Shown here: positions 38,011 to 50,347 of the stretch, piece by piece | Layout of the letters: each line of letters begins with the position of its first letter | Position numbering within the stretch: the stretch's first letter is position 1 | Assembly (NCBI GenBank): GCA_037178855.1 | Contig: JASJZC010000006.1 | Location: forward strand, 4,650,001-4,714,000 | Reading direction: 5' to 3' | DNA length: 64,000 nucleotides | DNA from: Oscheius sp. JU75 | Lineage: Eukaryota > Nematoda > Chromadorea > Rhabditida > Rhabditidae | Position numbers and translations under genes: made by a program | The notes under the pieces: generated by a model | Told to the model about the DNA's origin: nothing | What the model saw: the letters and a program-made list of their open reading frames with translations, nothing else | Databases searched by the model: none

Positions 38011-41000
38011 CTTCTGGAAAAAAAGGTGTCAAATAATTAGGGATCAGATTAGGTGGAAAGTGGCGGGAAAACATGAAAAGGCCGGCTGATTCAGAGCGAC
38101 GATAAAAGCTTATGTCGGAGAGGAAAAGGCCTGGGGCGATTGTGGCCTGTGGGGTGGGGCTCGAAAACCAGGTAATGGTCTTTACGACACGGTCCACCTT
38201 TTTACGAGATAGACAATTGGCACCGACCTACTTTACTGAGAACCTTGGGAAAGCTTAGCCCACTAGGGGGAAAGAATGAGAAAGATAGTCTCTGCCTGAT
38301 CCGACTGAGTCAGAATTACAAAGAGAGAACAAGAGGAGCTGTTACACTTTCTGTCAGACTTCTGAGTCACTAACCTCACCATGCTGCTGACATGACACAT
38401 TGTTTTCGAAACGGCTCGGGCTGGTATGAGAGATCATACCTGTACGCAAAGAAAGTAAAGAATAGGAATACTTTGTCTGTCTTATTCAAAAGACTAGTTT
38501 TAGGAAACAAGGGGACCCCTTGCGTACATTCCGAGTTCCAAAAGTGTTTTCAGATTAACGGTCTTTCCAAAACTAGTGGTTGTTCAGTTTTAGACAACCC
38601 ATGCCTGTATAACCATAAGTTATTCAAAAGCAGCCTTTGGGGCAAGATACAAAATTTAAAGGAAGTCTCCGTACCTTTCAAAGGTTTCTTCCGGATATGT
38701 TTCGAAAAACTTGATCAGTGGATAGCAAAAAACAGCAGCAAAATACGCACCAAGATCGAAAGGAAGAAATGGAACGAAATCCAAAGATCACCGCCACTGC
38801 TACTGTTCGCCGACATGACTGCCAGCCAAAAGCCATTGGAAAAGTGCGGGTAATTCAAGTTGACAAACGATAATTCAAAGCGATTGAAACAATAAGAGAA
38901 GGCCAGTTTCCTGCCTCCGGGTTCAGGGGTCTAGTGCCGCCGGCTATCTCTCTCTCTTCTCGCTTTCTGTTTGTTTCTGAAAGACAAACACAAAGGTGCC
39001 AATGAGCTAAGAGGAGTGAAAATAAAAGCACGGAAATCAAAAAGGGCCACACCCGGAGGAATGCCATAGCACATTCCGGGAGCCCTGGAAAATGTGGCTG
39101 GAAAATGCAGGGAAACTGGGAGAAAGTGTCAAGCGGTTTTGTTTCGCCTCGCCGCTATCACTGATGTCATAAATTGTGAGTCACCCCTGACACAAAAGAG
39201 CTTTTTGCCAGTCGAACAGACTCGGAATGGACCAACTCTTGTGTCAATCGCAGTTTTTTGATCGGTGAACGGTCCAAAGCGGATACTTCCGGATGGAGAG
39301 TGTAATAATTAGCGATAGGACGGTCAAGAGTGAGAAGAATGCATGGCGACAAACTGTTTTTGTAGAAGTTTCACACATTTGTATGGTCCATCCTTCGGAT
39401 ACGTCGTGCAAGAGAGGATCCTGAACAAGAAAAAAACGGGAGAGAACAGACGTCTAGGAGAACGGCGGAGAATCTTGGCTAGGGCAATTGACAACGGAAT
39501 AGAGGCTAGTTAGAGGCACGCTCGCCAAAGATCTGTTACAGGCATAGTTCTTTGGACTAAGCGAATATGAAGGACTTGCGAACGAAACTCTGAACGGGGA
39601 AGAGTCTAGCTTTGAACTGGGAACCTTTTGTGTTCGAAGGTCCCTTACATTAGGAGGCTCAGAACCTCAAGAAGCCAGGTTCAAAGCACCCTCACAAATG
39701 GTAAGAGCCGTGAAGTGCGGAAACTGAAGAAACATATTTAACCTAATTGGAGACACATCACACTATGAAACGAACCTTGGCATATGTTTCTACAAAAATA
39801 GTACTCTACTGCTGTTTATCAAACCTCGTAAACGTAAACGGTGACGCCGTGAAAACAACAACGACTCTTCTTTACAAGAAATGATACCATCAGTTTGTAA
39901 CCTTAGCTGTCACTCCAATGATGTAATGCTCATTTTTTGAATGAAAACTGTCTGTAAACCAAACCAGAAAATGCCACAGTAATTGAGACGGTTGACAGGC
40001 AGGGCGATGGTGATAACTGCATGGACACGGTCCGGTGGCAAAAAGTAGAGCGCGGGAAGGAGAGAGTGAGTGGGAGCTGATTCAGTATTGAGCGGAAATG
40101 ATTGGAAAAGTGAACGGAATGATGATTGTTATAAAATATTACCTGTCCCAAGGCAAAGACTAACATTATGGCAAGAAATGAGACCAGATGTCTCGGTGTA
40201 AAAAATCACATTCTCACAGCCGATAAGAACGAGATTTTGAGTGTTAAAGAAGAACGTGTCCCCATTTTGCTATTAGGAGAGAAAGGGATAAAGTGAGACG
40301 CAGAAGGAGGAATCTTTTGGGAAGTCCGAACGGCGGAAGGTGTTGCTAATTATCTCCAACTTGAATCTATCTCAGGAAGCAACGGCGCGGAAAATCGCTG
40401 GAGGCGAAAGGCTGGCATCTTGTCAGTTTGTTTGTCTCCGTTATAAACTACGCCTGATTTCGAAGAAAAGAAAAACTGGATCAAGCTGAGGCTATAGTTT
40501 GGGAGCTACAGCGCTCATGGGAAACGGGACATTTTCGGTAGAATGTTGACCGATGCTTTGGAGACAGACCGTGGGAAAAGGAACAATGGTAGTCTTCATG
40601 CTTTCCCTAAACTCAGAAATATCTGGAAGCTAGTGTATTACTAGATAAATCTTTCCCACTGGTACATCGAATATTGGACGATCACTCGTCTGAAAGTCAG
40701 CTGACAATGGCAAGCAAAAATAAGGAAGCCTTGTAAAAGAGAAGGAAGACAGAAGCACTGGTTCAAAAGAAAGAATCCACCCCCACCAGGAACGATACTA
40801 TCTAGAAGAGCAACTACTTGGCTTTCGTTCAAAAATGCTTCATTGTCTATCGTCTTTTCCGTTTTGGCGCGAAAAAGATTTCGGTCAGATTTTGATTTAG
40901 TAGCTGTCGTCGGCCACCATCTGCGGTTCAAATTTATCAGGGAGACTAAGTGAGTGTGTGGTAGCGCAGGGGCAGTTTCTCCGATGGCTGTTTGCGCAAT

Positions 41001-42293
41001 TAGGTTCGACTGACCATGCCATTCCCGAGGAGACGATCCTCCTCTTCCAGACACACCCTGTTCCGGTCATGGATTAAACCGAGAAGTGCTATCTCAAATA
41101 GAGAAAAGGCAGGAAATGGTCCTGGGAGAGAGACCGCTGTGGCAGAGGAATTTTTAGAGAGAGAGAGAGAAGGTGTTTGGAAAAGGCAGGTGGGAAGGGA
41201 GAACCACGGTGGGCGGAATAAGGACATCTGAAACAGAACTTTCGACCTTACCCGCCTCTCTCAATAGATTCCAGAAGGGATGACTATTTTGACTTATACT
41301 TTCGCTGTGGCAGAACCCTTTAGGTACAGACTTAAGCAGCAAGTGTCAAGGAACCTGTGATCTGTAAGGTATATGCTGGCGATAACGCAGTGAAGAGTTT
41401 CCAAATGCCGTTTTGGACCGCAATTAGAATTGGCTGGAAAAAAGAGCTAGATTTGGGAACAGTGTTCCTTTGTGGTCAATTCGGCTCATTTGATCAGCTG
41501 GCTAATAAGGCTGGGAGCCTGGTTCTGAACAAGTGTAACGTTCATTCTTCCGGCTATAGTCGGAATGAAAAGTGTGAGGGTAAAGCGAAACAAAAAGTCG
41601 AAGATACCGACTAAAAGAAGGCTGATTCAGAATGAGTCAGATGGCAGGGGGTCATGGCTTTGCTTGCTCTTTTTCTCGCCCTCAAAAGGCAAACACGTCT
41701 CGAAGGGACACCTCGGAAAAAAGAAGAGGGTCTGAAATAGATGGCAAGGTGAATTCACTGGGATCTACTGCACTGAATATACCAGACAGTGAGTATTTTT
41801 GATCCTGACAGCTCGTTTATATAGATTATGATCTGCAAACTTGTACAGCACATCTTCTTCCATTATACCTTTACTGTTTGACCTACCATCGCTCAAAACA
41901 CGCTTTCTTCGCCACCTTCTCCAGCGTGGTTATGACAAGCACGCCTCTTACAGCAAGGCGGAACAAATTAGAGTGTATGATCTGTGTGCTTGGGGGACAG
42001 AAAGGAATTCGCACAGCATGATATCGACGGAGAGAAGAGAAACACTGAAAACGAGAGCAATCGTCCTCTTTTCCAAGCGACCCAAAGGGCAATCGAGAGA
42101 GTCGGGGATTTGTTCCTTTCGCCCTGGAGGATTTGGATTTTCCCGGGAGAAAAGTAGTGACCAGACACCGGATAAGAGCGCCAAGAAGAAAGAGACAGAG
42201 TGTGCCAACTGGACCTGTGTGCCTCGTTTTGAATGTGGTTAGTCGAGAGAGGGACAACTTTATTTTAACAAAACATTCATAAGAAAAGGATTT
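38011..42293. other. Gene-free stretch of about 4.3 kb
   Basis: Long open frames occur (the best at 38392-38853 and 41841-42242, plus), but none has splice context, coding-like codon use or a recognisable motif. A GA microsatellite sits near 41155. An inverted repeat (GACTAGTTTTAGGAAA near 38490 against TTTCCAAAACTAGT near 38563) could form a hairpin. Confidence 0.4.
42259..42264 (-). terminator. Poly(A) signal at the end of the minus-strand run
   Basis: TTTATT on the plus strand reads AATAAA on the minus strand, 30 bases past the stop codon of the acidic repeat protein. Confidence 0.6.
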
Positions 42294-43200
42294 TTACAAT
42301 TCGTCTTGGGAGGAGAATTCTTTGTCGTTGTTGGAATGGTGATAGGCAGGCTGAGAGAATACGGGAGGTACAGGCTGACATTGATAATTCTGAAAATCAT
42401 CTTCCTATAGAAAAATGGCTCAAACTCACAAATCCGGGCTCGTCATCAGACTCGTGAGAAAACTCTTCGACCGGGCCACAAGCAGCTTCGTCTTCCGTGA
42501 ATTCTGCTTCAACTTTAGCTGGCTTGACCGGGAAATAGACCGTCTCGCCGTCGGATTCCTGTGAAAACTCGCCAGCCAGCGCCGGAACCGGGAAATAGGC
42601 TGTCTGAAATCTTTTTCTTTTTGTCACAAGGAAGAGACTAACTTCTTGTTGTTTGACCTGGAAATAGGCCGCCTCACCGTCCGACTCTTGTGAAAACTCG
42701 CCAGGGAGAGCCTGAAACACTTTACTTTTTGCCGAAGGAAAAAGATTTACAATTTGAAATGGCTGTGTCGCTTCGCGAGAATTATCGTTAGAGGGACAGC
42801 TGAAACTTTGGGTGTAGCTGTAAGGACTCTCTTCTGGCGAAAAATTGTCGTCCGACTTAAGTTGACAATATGGGTGAAGATAAAAAAAGACATACATCTG
42901 CTGAAAATTCTTCACTGGGAGTAACTGGCATCTTCTTCATCATCGACTTCATTTGGGTGACTGGAACCATCATTCCGCGTTCAATGAACGGGGTCAGTCT
43001 CTCGATCAGCTGCTCCGTGACCTCGTCGTCTGTCAGGCTATCTAAAACAGAAGGTTTGCGTTTATTTCCAAACTAAAAAAACCTCGTATGTGCTGGAACT
43101 CTTCGCATATCTTCGGATCGTCAGAAATAGACAAGACCTTCAGCAGATTTTTTGCGATGGAAACAGATAACTTTTCAGCCGGTAGAGTCGTATTGGACAT
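42294..43200 (-). CDS. Acidic protein with repeated EFS.ESD.E motif
   Basis: Six exons (42294-42389, 42430-42603, 42643-42711, 42751-42855, 42896-43041, 43083-43200) give 235 residues. The N-terminal 80 residues look like a small helical fold (MSNTTLPAEKLSVSIAKNLL..., then EVTEQLIERLTPFIERGMM). The rest is disordered and repeats a short acidic motif: EFSADSDDN, GEFSQESDGEAAYF, GEFSQESDGETVYF, EEFSHESDDEPGF and KEFSSQDEL. The second and third copies lie on separate, evidently duplicated exons. A TAG acceptor sits directly before the ATG. It begins 138 bases after the NSE1 stop, so it is probably the last gene of the run. Function unknown; the repeats look like a multivalent docking motif. Confidence 0.7.
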
Positions 43201-43337
43201 CTATTCGTTCTCCAGTGGAAAATACAGATTTTGTTAGTAATAACTGACGCGGCAACGGGAAATAAGCAAGTTTGCAATAAAACCGGGAATATCTATAAGT
43301 CAATAAACACAACACAAAAAAGTATAATGAGATCGGT

Positions 43338-44480
43338 TTACTCGTCGTCCTCTTCAATCACATTTCTCTTGCGAGCTCGAGCTTTCTGAAAGTTTTGATT
43401 TCGAGAAAAAAAAAAATAGAAATTTTAAACCTTGATATGAGGATCTACGACGCAATTCTTGCCAGGACAGCTCATCGTCTGTTCATCGGCATTTCCAAGT
43501 AGCCTGAAATCTGAATATTCTGAGTAAATGGAAGACGTACCTCTTCCAGCAGGGTTTATGCATCTTTTCCTTGCAGAAGATGCACTCCTTGGCCAGTTTT
43601 CCGCGCACAATCACAGCCTCACAGACGCTGCAAGATGAGAGGTCGTATTTTCTCTTTAGGACAGTTCCGAGCTCCGCCACGCCACGAACTCCCATCGTGT
43701 AAATTCCATCGTTCTAAAATCTTTTTCACTGGGGAACTTCCGGAAACAAACCTCTTCAAGCCAATTATCGCCGCATAAACGATCCAGAAAGCCTTCCGTC
43801 TTTGTGGCGTTCATGGTGTTGGGCAGATTTCTAGCCTGTTCGATGAGCCAGAAGCGGTCAACTTCCGTATCTTCGGTGGTCATGATCTTGTTGATGTAAG
43901 TGTTTAGCAGATATTTCTCATCTTCCCTGAGATCTCGTTGTTCCTGTATAAGGAAATAATTACGTGTAGCCGGAAGCCTTGTCCAGAACGGTACACTTGG
44001 GACGAGTCGAGATGAGAGTAACGTATTCGACGCCTGTGATCTCGTGACGATAGCGAACGACTCTCATTCCCAGCTGAAAGTTCATGTTTTATGGAAGCAA
44101 ATAAAAAGTATACCTCAGTAACTTCAGAGTTCAAAGCCTTGATCAAATTTCTCGTCAGCTCCTCGCTGGCATTGTCGCCGATTGGGAAGTTCCTAAAGAC
44201 CTCGGTAGGCTCTGAAGACAGATTTTTTTTATATATTAGAATGTGGGAAAACAACTCACGTTTGAGATCGATTTCAATGTACTGGGCTAGGTATTGAACG
44301 TAGAACATTTTCTTCTGCAAGAAGTTATCGAGAAGGAGTGCGAAAAAAACTGACGGTGAGGAGAGGTTTTTTCAGAAGGCATTGCATGAGATTGACATGG
44401 GCCGTTCCATCCATGTCGAACTTTTTTGCCATGTTCAAAACGGCTTCCTGTCGAAGCTCGGGCAAATTTGGGTTGGCCAT
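43338..44480 (-). CDS. NSMCE1: NSE1, SMC5/6 complex RING-like subunit
   Basis: Eight exons (43338-43385, 43431-43503, 43541-43713, 43752-43943, 43990-44073, 44114-44211, 44260-44314, 44355-44480) give 282 residues. The N-terminal two thirds match the tandem winged-helix part of NSE1 (MFYVQYLAQYIEIDLKR; GMRVVRYRHEITGVEYVTLI; DRFWLIEQARNLPNTMNATK). The C-terminus has the variant RING: CSVCEAVIVRGKLAKEC, FCKEKMHKPCW, then SCPGKNC. NSE1 pairs with NSE3/MAGE in the SMC5/6 complex and supports DNA repair. The donor at 43989 (GTTCTG) is weak but is the only one that keeps frame. TTTCAG directly abuts the ATG, and the gene begins 151 bases after the PIG-X stop, as expected inside an operon. Confidence 0.82.
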
Positions 44481-44631
44481 CTGAAACAACGACATTCTTC
44501 CAACTGTAAACAGTACAATTCGATAATCGGTGCTAAAACAACACGGAACGAGTACAGCATCAGCGAAAAAGTGATTTTTATTGAATAAGTGAGATCAGAA
44601 GACACTTGGTATGAAAAAAGGAGATAAAATA

Positions 44632-45522
44632 TCAATTGTCGTGGGTCCTAGAAGTTAGTATGATGAACATGCTTATAGCGACGATCAACGTATTCGCCGC
44701 AGTCGTTAAAACCATCTTTCCTTTATCTCCGACCGGAATTGTGGCTACAACGGTCATTTTCTCGAGCGGCTCGATCAGAATCCAGCTAGGAGATGTTGAT
44801 GGAACGCCTAATTCGGAAGAGTTTGAAGGGGATAGACAGAAAAACATACTGTATCGCTTGTTGTTGCACGTGGAAAGTTGGAATTGGGAGAAATCGTGGG
44901 GGCAGTCGAGAGAGATCGTCGGAGAGATGAACTGCACCTCTTCCGTTAGTAGGAACGGTCCTGAAAACATACACTAAGGCATAAATGACCATTACCGATT
45001 TTAGCAGGATGATATCTAATGTGAACAGGCAGCGTGAAGCTGTCGTCAATGACGAAACTCTTTCTGACTTGAATCTTGGACAGAATCCGAATCTGGAAAG
45101 CAAGAATAATTCCCTTCATACAACGTAGCCTACTTTATGACTCTCTGTCCGCGATTTCGGCGCCTCAACATTGAACCGATGCTTGGAAAAGACTTGGTGA
45201 TTTGGAAGAGATGAATTCACCCTGAAAAACGTGTTGGAACTAATCAAAAAGTGGGAAACTAACATGTCAGAATCGATGTAAGCTCCGGCCGGCACTGTCA
45301 ACTCGTAAAGGACACGACACTCCGAAAACCGATTGATGCTAGCCAAATGACTTTTGACATGAAGCTCACGATGAAGTCCTTTTCCTGTGAGCTGCAAAAA
45401 ACCTGAATCAATGAAGGCGCTGAAGATACCTCAACATTGACTCGCTTCTCTTTGATCGCCTCGATCCAACTGCAACTTTCAGCCCAGCTGGCCAGTAATA
45501 GCAGGAATAACGCCTGTAACAT
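44632..45522 (-). CDS. PIGX: PIG-X, GPI mannosyltransferase I stabilising subunit
   Basis: Five exons (44632-44960, 44996-45092, 45134-45221, 45264-45391, 45430-45522) give 244 residues. A signal peptide (MLQALFLLLLASWAESC) is followed by a lumenal beta-rich domain with the family marks FSECRVLYELTVPAGAYIDSD, FNVEAPKS and FTLPVHIRYHPA. A C-terminal membrane helix (MVLTTAANTLIVAISMFIIL) ends near HDN. PIG-X (yeast Pbn1) holds PIG-M in the ER and is needed for the first mannose of the GPI anchor. It is a divergent family; the order of the three motifs and the topology support the call. TAG lies one base before the ATG, and the gene starts 389 bases after the upstream kinase stop. Confidence 0.78.
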
Positions 45523-45911
45523 TCTACACACTTTAGACAGTTAGAATTGGTAAGCTGAAACAATTTTATGCAAAGAAGAAAGGAGATTTTGCGAACAAGT
45601 ATGGAAGAAATTTTGATAGGCAGAAACTGGAAACGGTGCGTAAAGTCTTCGCAACAAAGAAATAGCGAGCATTTGAACACCGGAAGCCTAGAAAAGTCAA
45701 CTGATCAGAAGTTCGTCATCATTTCGCATATTTTTAATAGTAACCCATTTGGTGAGACCATTGCACACACAAAACTGCAACTGATAGAAAATAGAAATTT
45801 ATTGATCCGACTCTAATGTAGAACAAAATATCACAGAATAATCCCATGCACTAACCAGAAAGAAAGAAGACGGAAAGAATCTCAAAATTGAGGTGTCTAA
45901 CAATGAAAAGA

Positions 45912-47014
45912 TCAACGATTAGAGGGTGGTTGCTGCGTGAAGAAGGCATGCATCTTTTCTGACACTTCAAGGATCTCCGAAGTGTCTGGACGTCGATTGG
46001 GATCGGACATTATGCAGCGACTGACCAATTCCCTCAACTGAAGATTCCTTTGAGTTTGAAGTGAGAAAAGGCTGACCTGATTGGAATAGATGTCAGCTGG
46101 GAGAGGAGGATACTCGCAGTTTTCAATTTTCTTGCACAGCGAGTACAAATTCATTTTGTCACCGTAGAAGGGCGATTGGAGAGCGGCCATTTCGTAGAGG
46201 AGACAGCCTGTTGACCAGAGGTCCGATTTGAAATTGTAGCCAGATTCTTGTATCCTTTCAGGAGACTCAAAAGATTCTTTCCTTTGGTCTCTTCCTGACT
46301 CACCATATAGTACGGTGTTCCAACCAGCGAATGTGCCGCAGTAGTCTTACTACTGAAGAACCTTCCAAGACCAAGATCACCTAGCTTGACTACTCCATCC
46401 GAGGTTATAAAGACATTTGCTGGTTTGATATCTTCAAAGAACTGTTCTTGAAGAAGGCATCAGTCTCACCTCTGTGCATGATTCTCTTCGAGTGCATATG
46501 AGCCAATGCCCTAGCCAGTTGTACAAAGTACTTCCAGATTGTTCTCTCGGGAATCAAGCGACCGTTCTTTTTGAAGTGTTTGATCATTCGACTCATGTCG
46601 CCGGCCTCTGCCAGCTCCAGAACAATGTTCAGCTGGTTGTTGTCGATAAAGTTTGCGTAGTACCTAGACACACTTATGTTTAATATTCTTGACCGTCTAT
46701 GTGTTTGCTCCGAATAAAGACCGACCTAATGACGTTAATATGGTTCAACTGCTCCAAAAGGTCAATCTCTTTCTGGCAGTCGGCTCTGGCCTTCTGATCG
46801 ACCATCTCAAAGAGTTGAATCTTTTTGAGAGCCACAGAATGCCCGTTCCAGTTGCATTTTGCCCGGAACACCTGAAATATTCTCTGAATCTGAACAGAGG
46901 TGATCGAACCTCACTGAACTGTCCTTTTCCTATCTTCTTCTCAATTGTGAATAAACTCAAGGCTAGTTGTTCTGAAGGCGGGAAATCTACATGTGGAGAG
47001 GGAGTGTCGACCAT
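45912..47014 (-). CDS. NEK6/NEK7-type Ser/Thr kinase
   Basis: Six exons (45912-46037, 46077-46265, 46304-46431, 46470-46663, 46726-46871, 46910-47014) give 295 residues, almost all kinase domain, as in NEK6/7. Visible: [53 protein letters not shown] (DLG rather than DFG, usual in this subfamily) and VGTPYYMSPE. The short N-terminal tail and lack of a C-terminal coiled coil separate it from NEK1-4. NEK6/7 act in mitotic spindle assembly and, in worms, in moulting. The ATG directly follows GTTTCCAG. The 39-base intron at 46038-46076 is a multiple of three with no stop, so retention would add 13 residues before the C-lobe helix. Confidence 0.88.
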
Positions 47015-47700
47015 CTGGAAACCGATACAGTACGAGTGAGAAACAGAGGGAAAATATTGAAGCAAAGACCAAGGCTCATAGGAAAGGGAACATGCAGAGA
47101 GAGAACCTTCATGCAGACACAGGAAATGAACGAGTAACATAAGCGAGGGAGAAAGAGAACATGCTGAAGTTCGATAAGAGAGCGCGGACGCTTGGATCAC
47201 CTAGGAGACGACGAAGAGGCAAGGGCAGAGGTCGAAAAAGGAAGAAAATATCAAAAGAGGTAGAGTGAAAGAAGTGCAAAGAGTGACTGATAAAATAATG
47301 AGGGATGAACAGTAGATGCTCTGCCACTCTAGGATTCCTTGAATTCCTTTCCCCCTACATTGACTTTACAAACTAACTGTCAGTAGAGCTTTCAATTCGT
47401 GAGACAGTTCAGTTACTAATGATCGATCTGGATTATAACTAATGAATGGTAGTCTTCTGAGGGGCGTAATTCATGCCTTTTATCAGAACTCGCCCATATT
47501 CTGACGGACCTAACAACTTGGTAAATGTTTCTTCCAAATTCCAGGTAACAGCCAAGTCGAAAGAGTTCTTTCAGTATAGGGGACATGACATCCTGACTTT
47601 CGAAAGTGGTCGACAACCAAAAGAACTGAAGTTTGAAAAACAGTACACCATGCAGTCGAATAACAACTCTTGACTTACATGATAAACAAAGAGGAATCTT

Positions 47701-48927
47701 TTAAAATCTATCAGCTGAAAGAAATGGCTCTTGCACTATCGTCTCGGCGACTTTTTGCGCCGTCTCCGATATGAAATCAACGAGATCCTGTTCCAAAAGG
47801 CGCCCGGCAGTCGACTGATCACCTTCATCTAACGCGCTTATGAATCTGACAAACAGATTGAATTCTTCTCGAGCCAGATCACTGTCTCCGGGAGTAAATA
47901 CTGGTTTCTGAAGCTTGTTTATTGACACTATTGAAGTTCTGACCTTGGAGTTCAGTCGTCCATAGGTGTCTAGAAGAACCTTGTGTCTTCCAGAAGGAGT
48001 GGCTCGAATCTTTCTCAAAGCTAGGACACTCATCACTTCACAGTCCTTCAGGATTGTCTCTCCCAGAGATGATCTGAAAAAAAACAGTCACATGTTGCAT
48101 ACCCCTATTCGGTTTTATGTCTACAGTGAGTTTCGAGCTCACTTTGAACGAGTCTTCATAACCATCATCCAGAGACTGTCCACTGCGTATAGGAGCTCTT
48201 CCCAGCGTCTGGTTGCCAAAAAGGTTTGAATCAAGAAATTCATGGTATTGCTCTGTGAGAAAAAGTCTCCTTCGAGAAGATGAAGAGCTGGAACAAGGGC
48301 CATTTTGAAAGATCAGGAATCTAAAGGTTGGCTAGCAACCGTGCAAACATATTGCTACTGACCAATAAAAACTTCTCTGTAGGACTGCTTTTACACTGAT
48401 TCAGTTTTATTCAGGTGACACAACTTCATTGTTCAACTCACCTCTGGTAAGATGTTCCTCCGCATCCACATTTTCTCCGCATTCCAACATTTTTCGCCCA
48501 GCCTCTAGGGACGTGATCCCTGCTGTTTGAAAATGTCTCAAATCCATCGATATTTTCACGGCTTTCGAGTAATAGTGTCCGACTTCTTGCGAGTAATGAC
48601 AATTGACTCGACTGCCACCTTTCTTCCATTCTCTCCAAGCCTTCATGTACAGTTTTGCCGCCACCAGGTACTGTTTTCTCTCCTCATTTGGCTGCTCGAG
48701 TCTCTTATAAAAACCGGCCATTTCAACGTGACAAATAGCGGCATGTTGTGGCAGATCTTCGTCCCTGAAAGAGGCTTTCCGTTATTTTATCTGTCTTACT
48801 GTATTCTGAGGCTCAAAGAACCGAGTTGTTGAATGGCCTGTGGCAGATTCGGCTTTTTAAGAAGTTTCTTTTCGGTCGTGGCCATAATTGCGCGAAATTC
48901 TCTCCATGCGTCCGAATAGTCTCCCAT
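47701..48927 (-). CDS. F8A1: HAP40 (F8A)-like TPR protein, huntingtin partner
   Basis: Exons 47701-47907, 47944-48073, 48143-48287, 48442-48764 and 48800-48927 give 310 residues. The N-terminus (WREFRAIMATTEKKLLKKPNLPQA, shown here split as WREFRAIMA and KKLLKKPNLPQA) and the next helices (LPQHAAICHVEMAGFYKRL, RKQYLVAAKLYMKAW) follow the vertebrate HAP40 pattern, including the KPN..A block and the AA.LY helix. The C-terminus (VMSVLALRKIRATPS...VDFISETAQKVAETIVQE) matches the HAP40 C-terminal helices. HAP40 forms a stable complex with huntingtin. The 36-base intron at 47908-47943 is in frame and stop-free, so it might be coding. I am fairly, not fully, sure of the family; a structure prediction would show the expected TPR superhelix. 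Confidence 0.72.
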
Positions 48928-49060
48928 CTTGACCGGATTCTGTCATTTTCTATACAAGTTGGCAAAGAAATTTTGGCAAGGAATAGCCTCAAAATTGGAT
49001 AAAAGAGTCAAAGCGAGATCACATTTATTACACCCGTTTTCTGAGCAAAAAAAGACGAAA

Positions 49061-49591
49061 CTAGAACTCCATGCGGTCAATAGGTTCTTGCTTGATGTTT
49101 AGAATCAGCTGAAAATGGTTTTAGGTGTAACAAAAGGCCAGTCTTACATTATTCTCAGGCTCAAGCACTGCAGCTGGGTTGAAATCGTCAATCGTAATCG
49201 AATTTCCTGGATTGGTGATCGTTCTCTTGCCTCTCTTCCTAGACTCTCGGAGCAGATTGTACTCGGTGACCAACTCATTAGCATCTTCCATAGCCTTTTC
49301 GAGTTCTTCATTACGTTCCATCAACTTTTGTTCATACTGGAAGGTATCAAAGTGATGGAAAAGGATTGCTTACTCGAGAAATGACGTCGTCGCACCAGAT
49401 TTCGAAATTGGGAAGGATCGATTCTTCAAGGACTGAAAAGAGCTTGGATTAAGACAAAAGGAACAAAATATGAGCTAACCCGGCATTGATCCTTCCTCAT
49501 CTTCAGTTTGTTCTGCCACTTCGTCGACTATTTGAGGTGCGGCTGGAAATGATGTCTCTGGAGCCTCCAATTCATCGAGATTCAAGTCCAT
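49061..49591 (-). CDS. Small coiled-coil protein with C-terminal IKQEP motif
   Basis: Four exons (49061-49108, 49148-49336, 49374-49432, 49480-49591) give 135 residues. An acidic N-terminus (MDLNLDELEAPE...VAEQTEDEEGS) precedes a coiled coil (YEQKLMERNEELEKAMEDAN). A basic RKRGKR follows, then TITNPGNSITIDDF, and the C-terminus NIKQEPIDRMEF contains a consensus SUMO site (IKQE). TTTCAG lies one base before the ATG. It sits 132 bases after MED22 and 133 bases before HAP40. I do not recognise the family. An acidic, basic and SUMO-prone makeup suggests a nuclear or kinetochore-type subunit, which is only inference. Confidence 0.65.
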
Positions 49592-49723
49592 TCTGAAACT
49601 TTTTTCCGTAAAACAGATTAAAAAAGTGAAAGGACACCGAGGATATAGCCTATCCAGGAAAATAAAGACTGAAAGTGTACAATTTATTAGAGATCAAAAT
49701 GAAATAGTCACCCTAACTCGTAT

Positions 49724-50270
49724 TCAATGTCGATAATAGAAGTTGGATTCAAGTTCTCGGTCGATATCTGTGCAAATGTTGCTGATATCACAGCGCATCG
49801 CGTTGTGTTTCGCCACTTGGATGTTCATCTTTCGGTCGCATTCTTCTTCTGCCCTGAAATATAGTTTTAACCTATAAAAAGAGAAAATCACGTCTTGATA
49901 GCCTGTGTGAGGAAGGTAAAATCGTGCAGAATTAGGAATTCTTTGAGATCGTTGGTCAGCTTCATCAATTCGTCACATGCTCTGGCAATAAGTGCTGCTC
50001 GTACGGACATCTCGTTCCTGATTACCGTATATTCTGCCATCTTCCCTGACGTGTTTTTGTGTGCAGCATCATCCATATTGATCTGGATATTGCTTAGAAA
50101 CAAAAGAGATGAAGATCAACCTTTGTTTCCTTTACAATGTTGTTGAAGTTGTCATTCAGCGAACGGATATTGTCCTTCAGACGTCGTTTGTATTCCTGGA
50201 TGATGAGAGATTTCGTTGCTTGAGTCTTTCCGCTCGTCTTCTTGCCCGTGGCTCCTTGTGCTAGGGACAT
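49724..50270 (-). CDS. MED22: Mediator complex subunit 22
   Basis: Three exons (49724-49853, 49892-50082, 50121-50270) give 156 residues. Family marks are plain: IIQEYKRRLKDNIRSLNDNF near the N-terminus, then RAALIARACDELMKLTNDLK and EFLILHDF, and finally AEEECDRKMNIQ. These match the SURF5/MED22 helices that pair with MED11 in the Mediator head, which bridges activators and RNA polymerase II. The length is normal for invertebrate MED22 without the vertebrate tail. TCTTTCAG directly abuts the ATG, so the mRNA is very probably trans-spliced. It lies 78 bases after the stop of the small upstream gene. Confidence 0.88.
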
Positions 50271-50347
50271 CTGAAAGAGAAATCAGTGGAGGGAACAAGA
50301 ATCCGAAGAGTGTAATGAGAAGCACGCATGAACCTTCCGAAATAGCT

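Noticed and set aside
38392-38853. 153-codon open frame on the plus strand
   Set aside because: AT-rich, no recognisable motif, no coding-like codon use, no splice or trans-splice acceptor at its start, and it lies in a gene-free region with an internal inverted repeat.
41150-41172. GAGAGA tract
   Set aside because: Simple microsatellite; similar short tracts occur near 36690 and elsewhere.
41841-42242. 133-codon plus-strand open frame before the acidic repeat gene
   Set aside because: Equally long frames run on the opposite strand at the same place, and composition is not protein-like.
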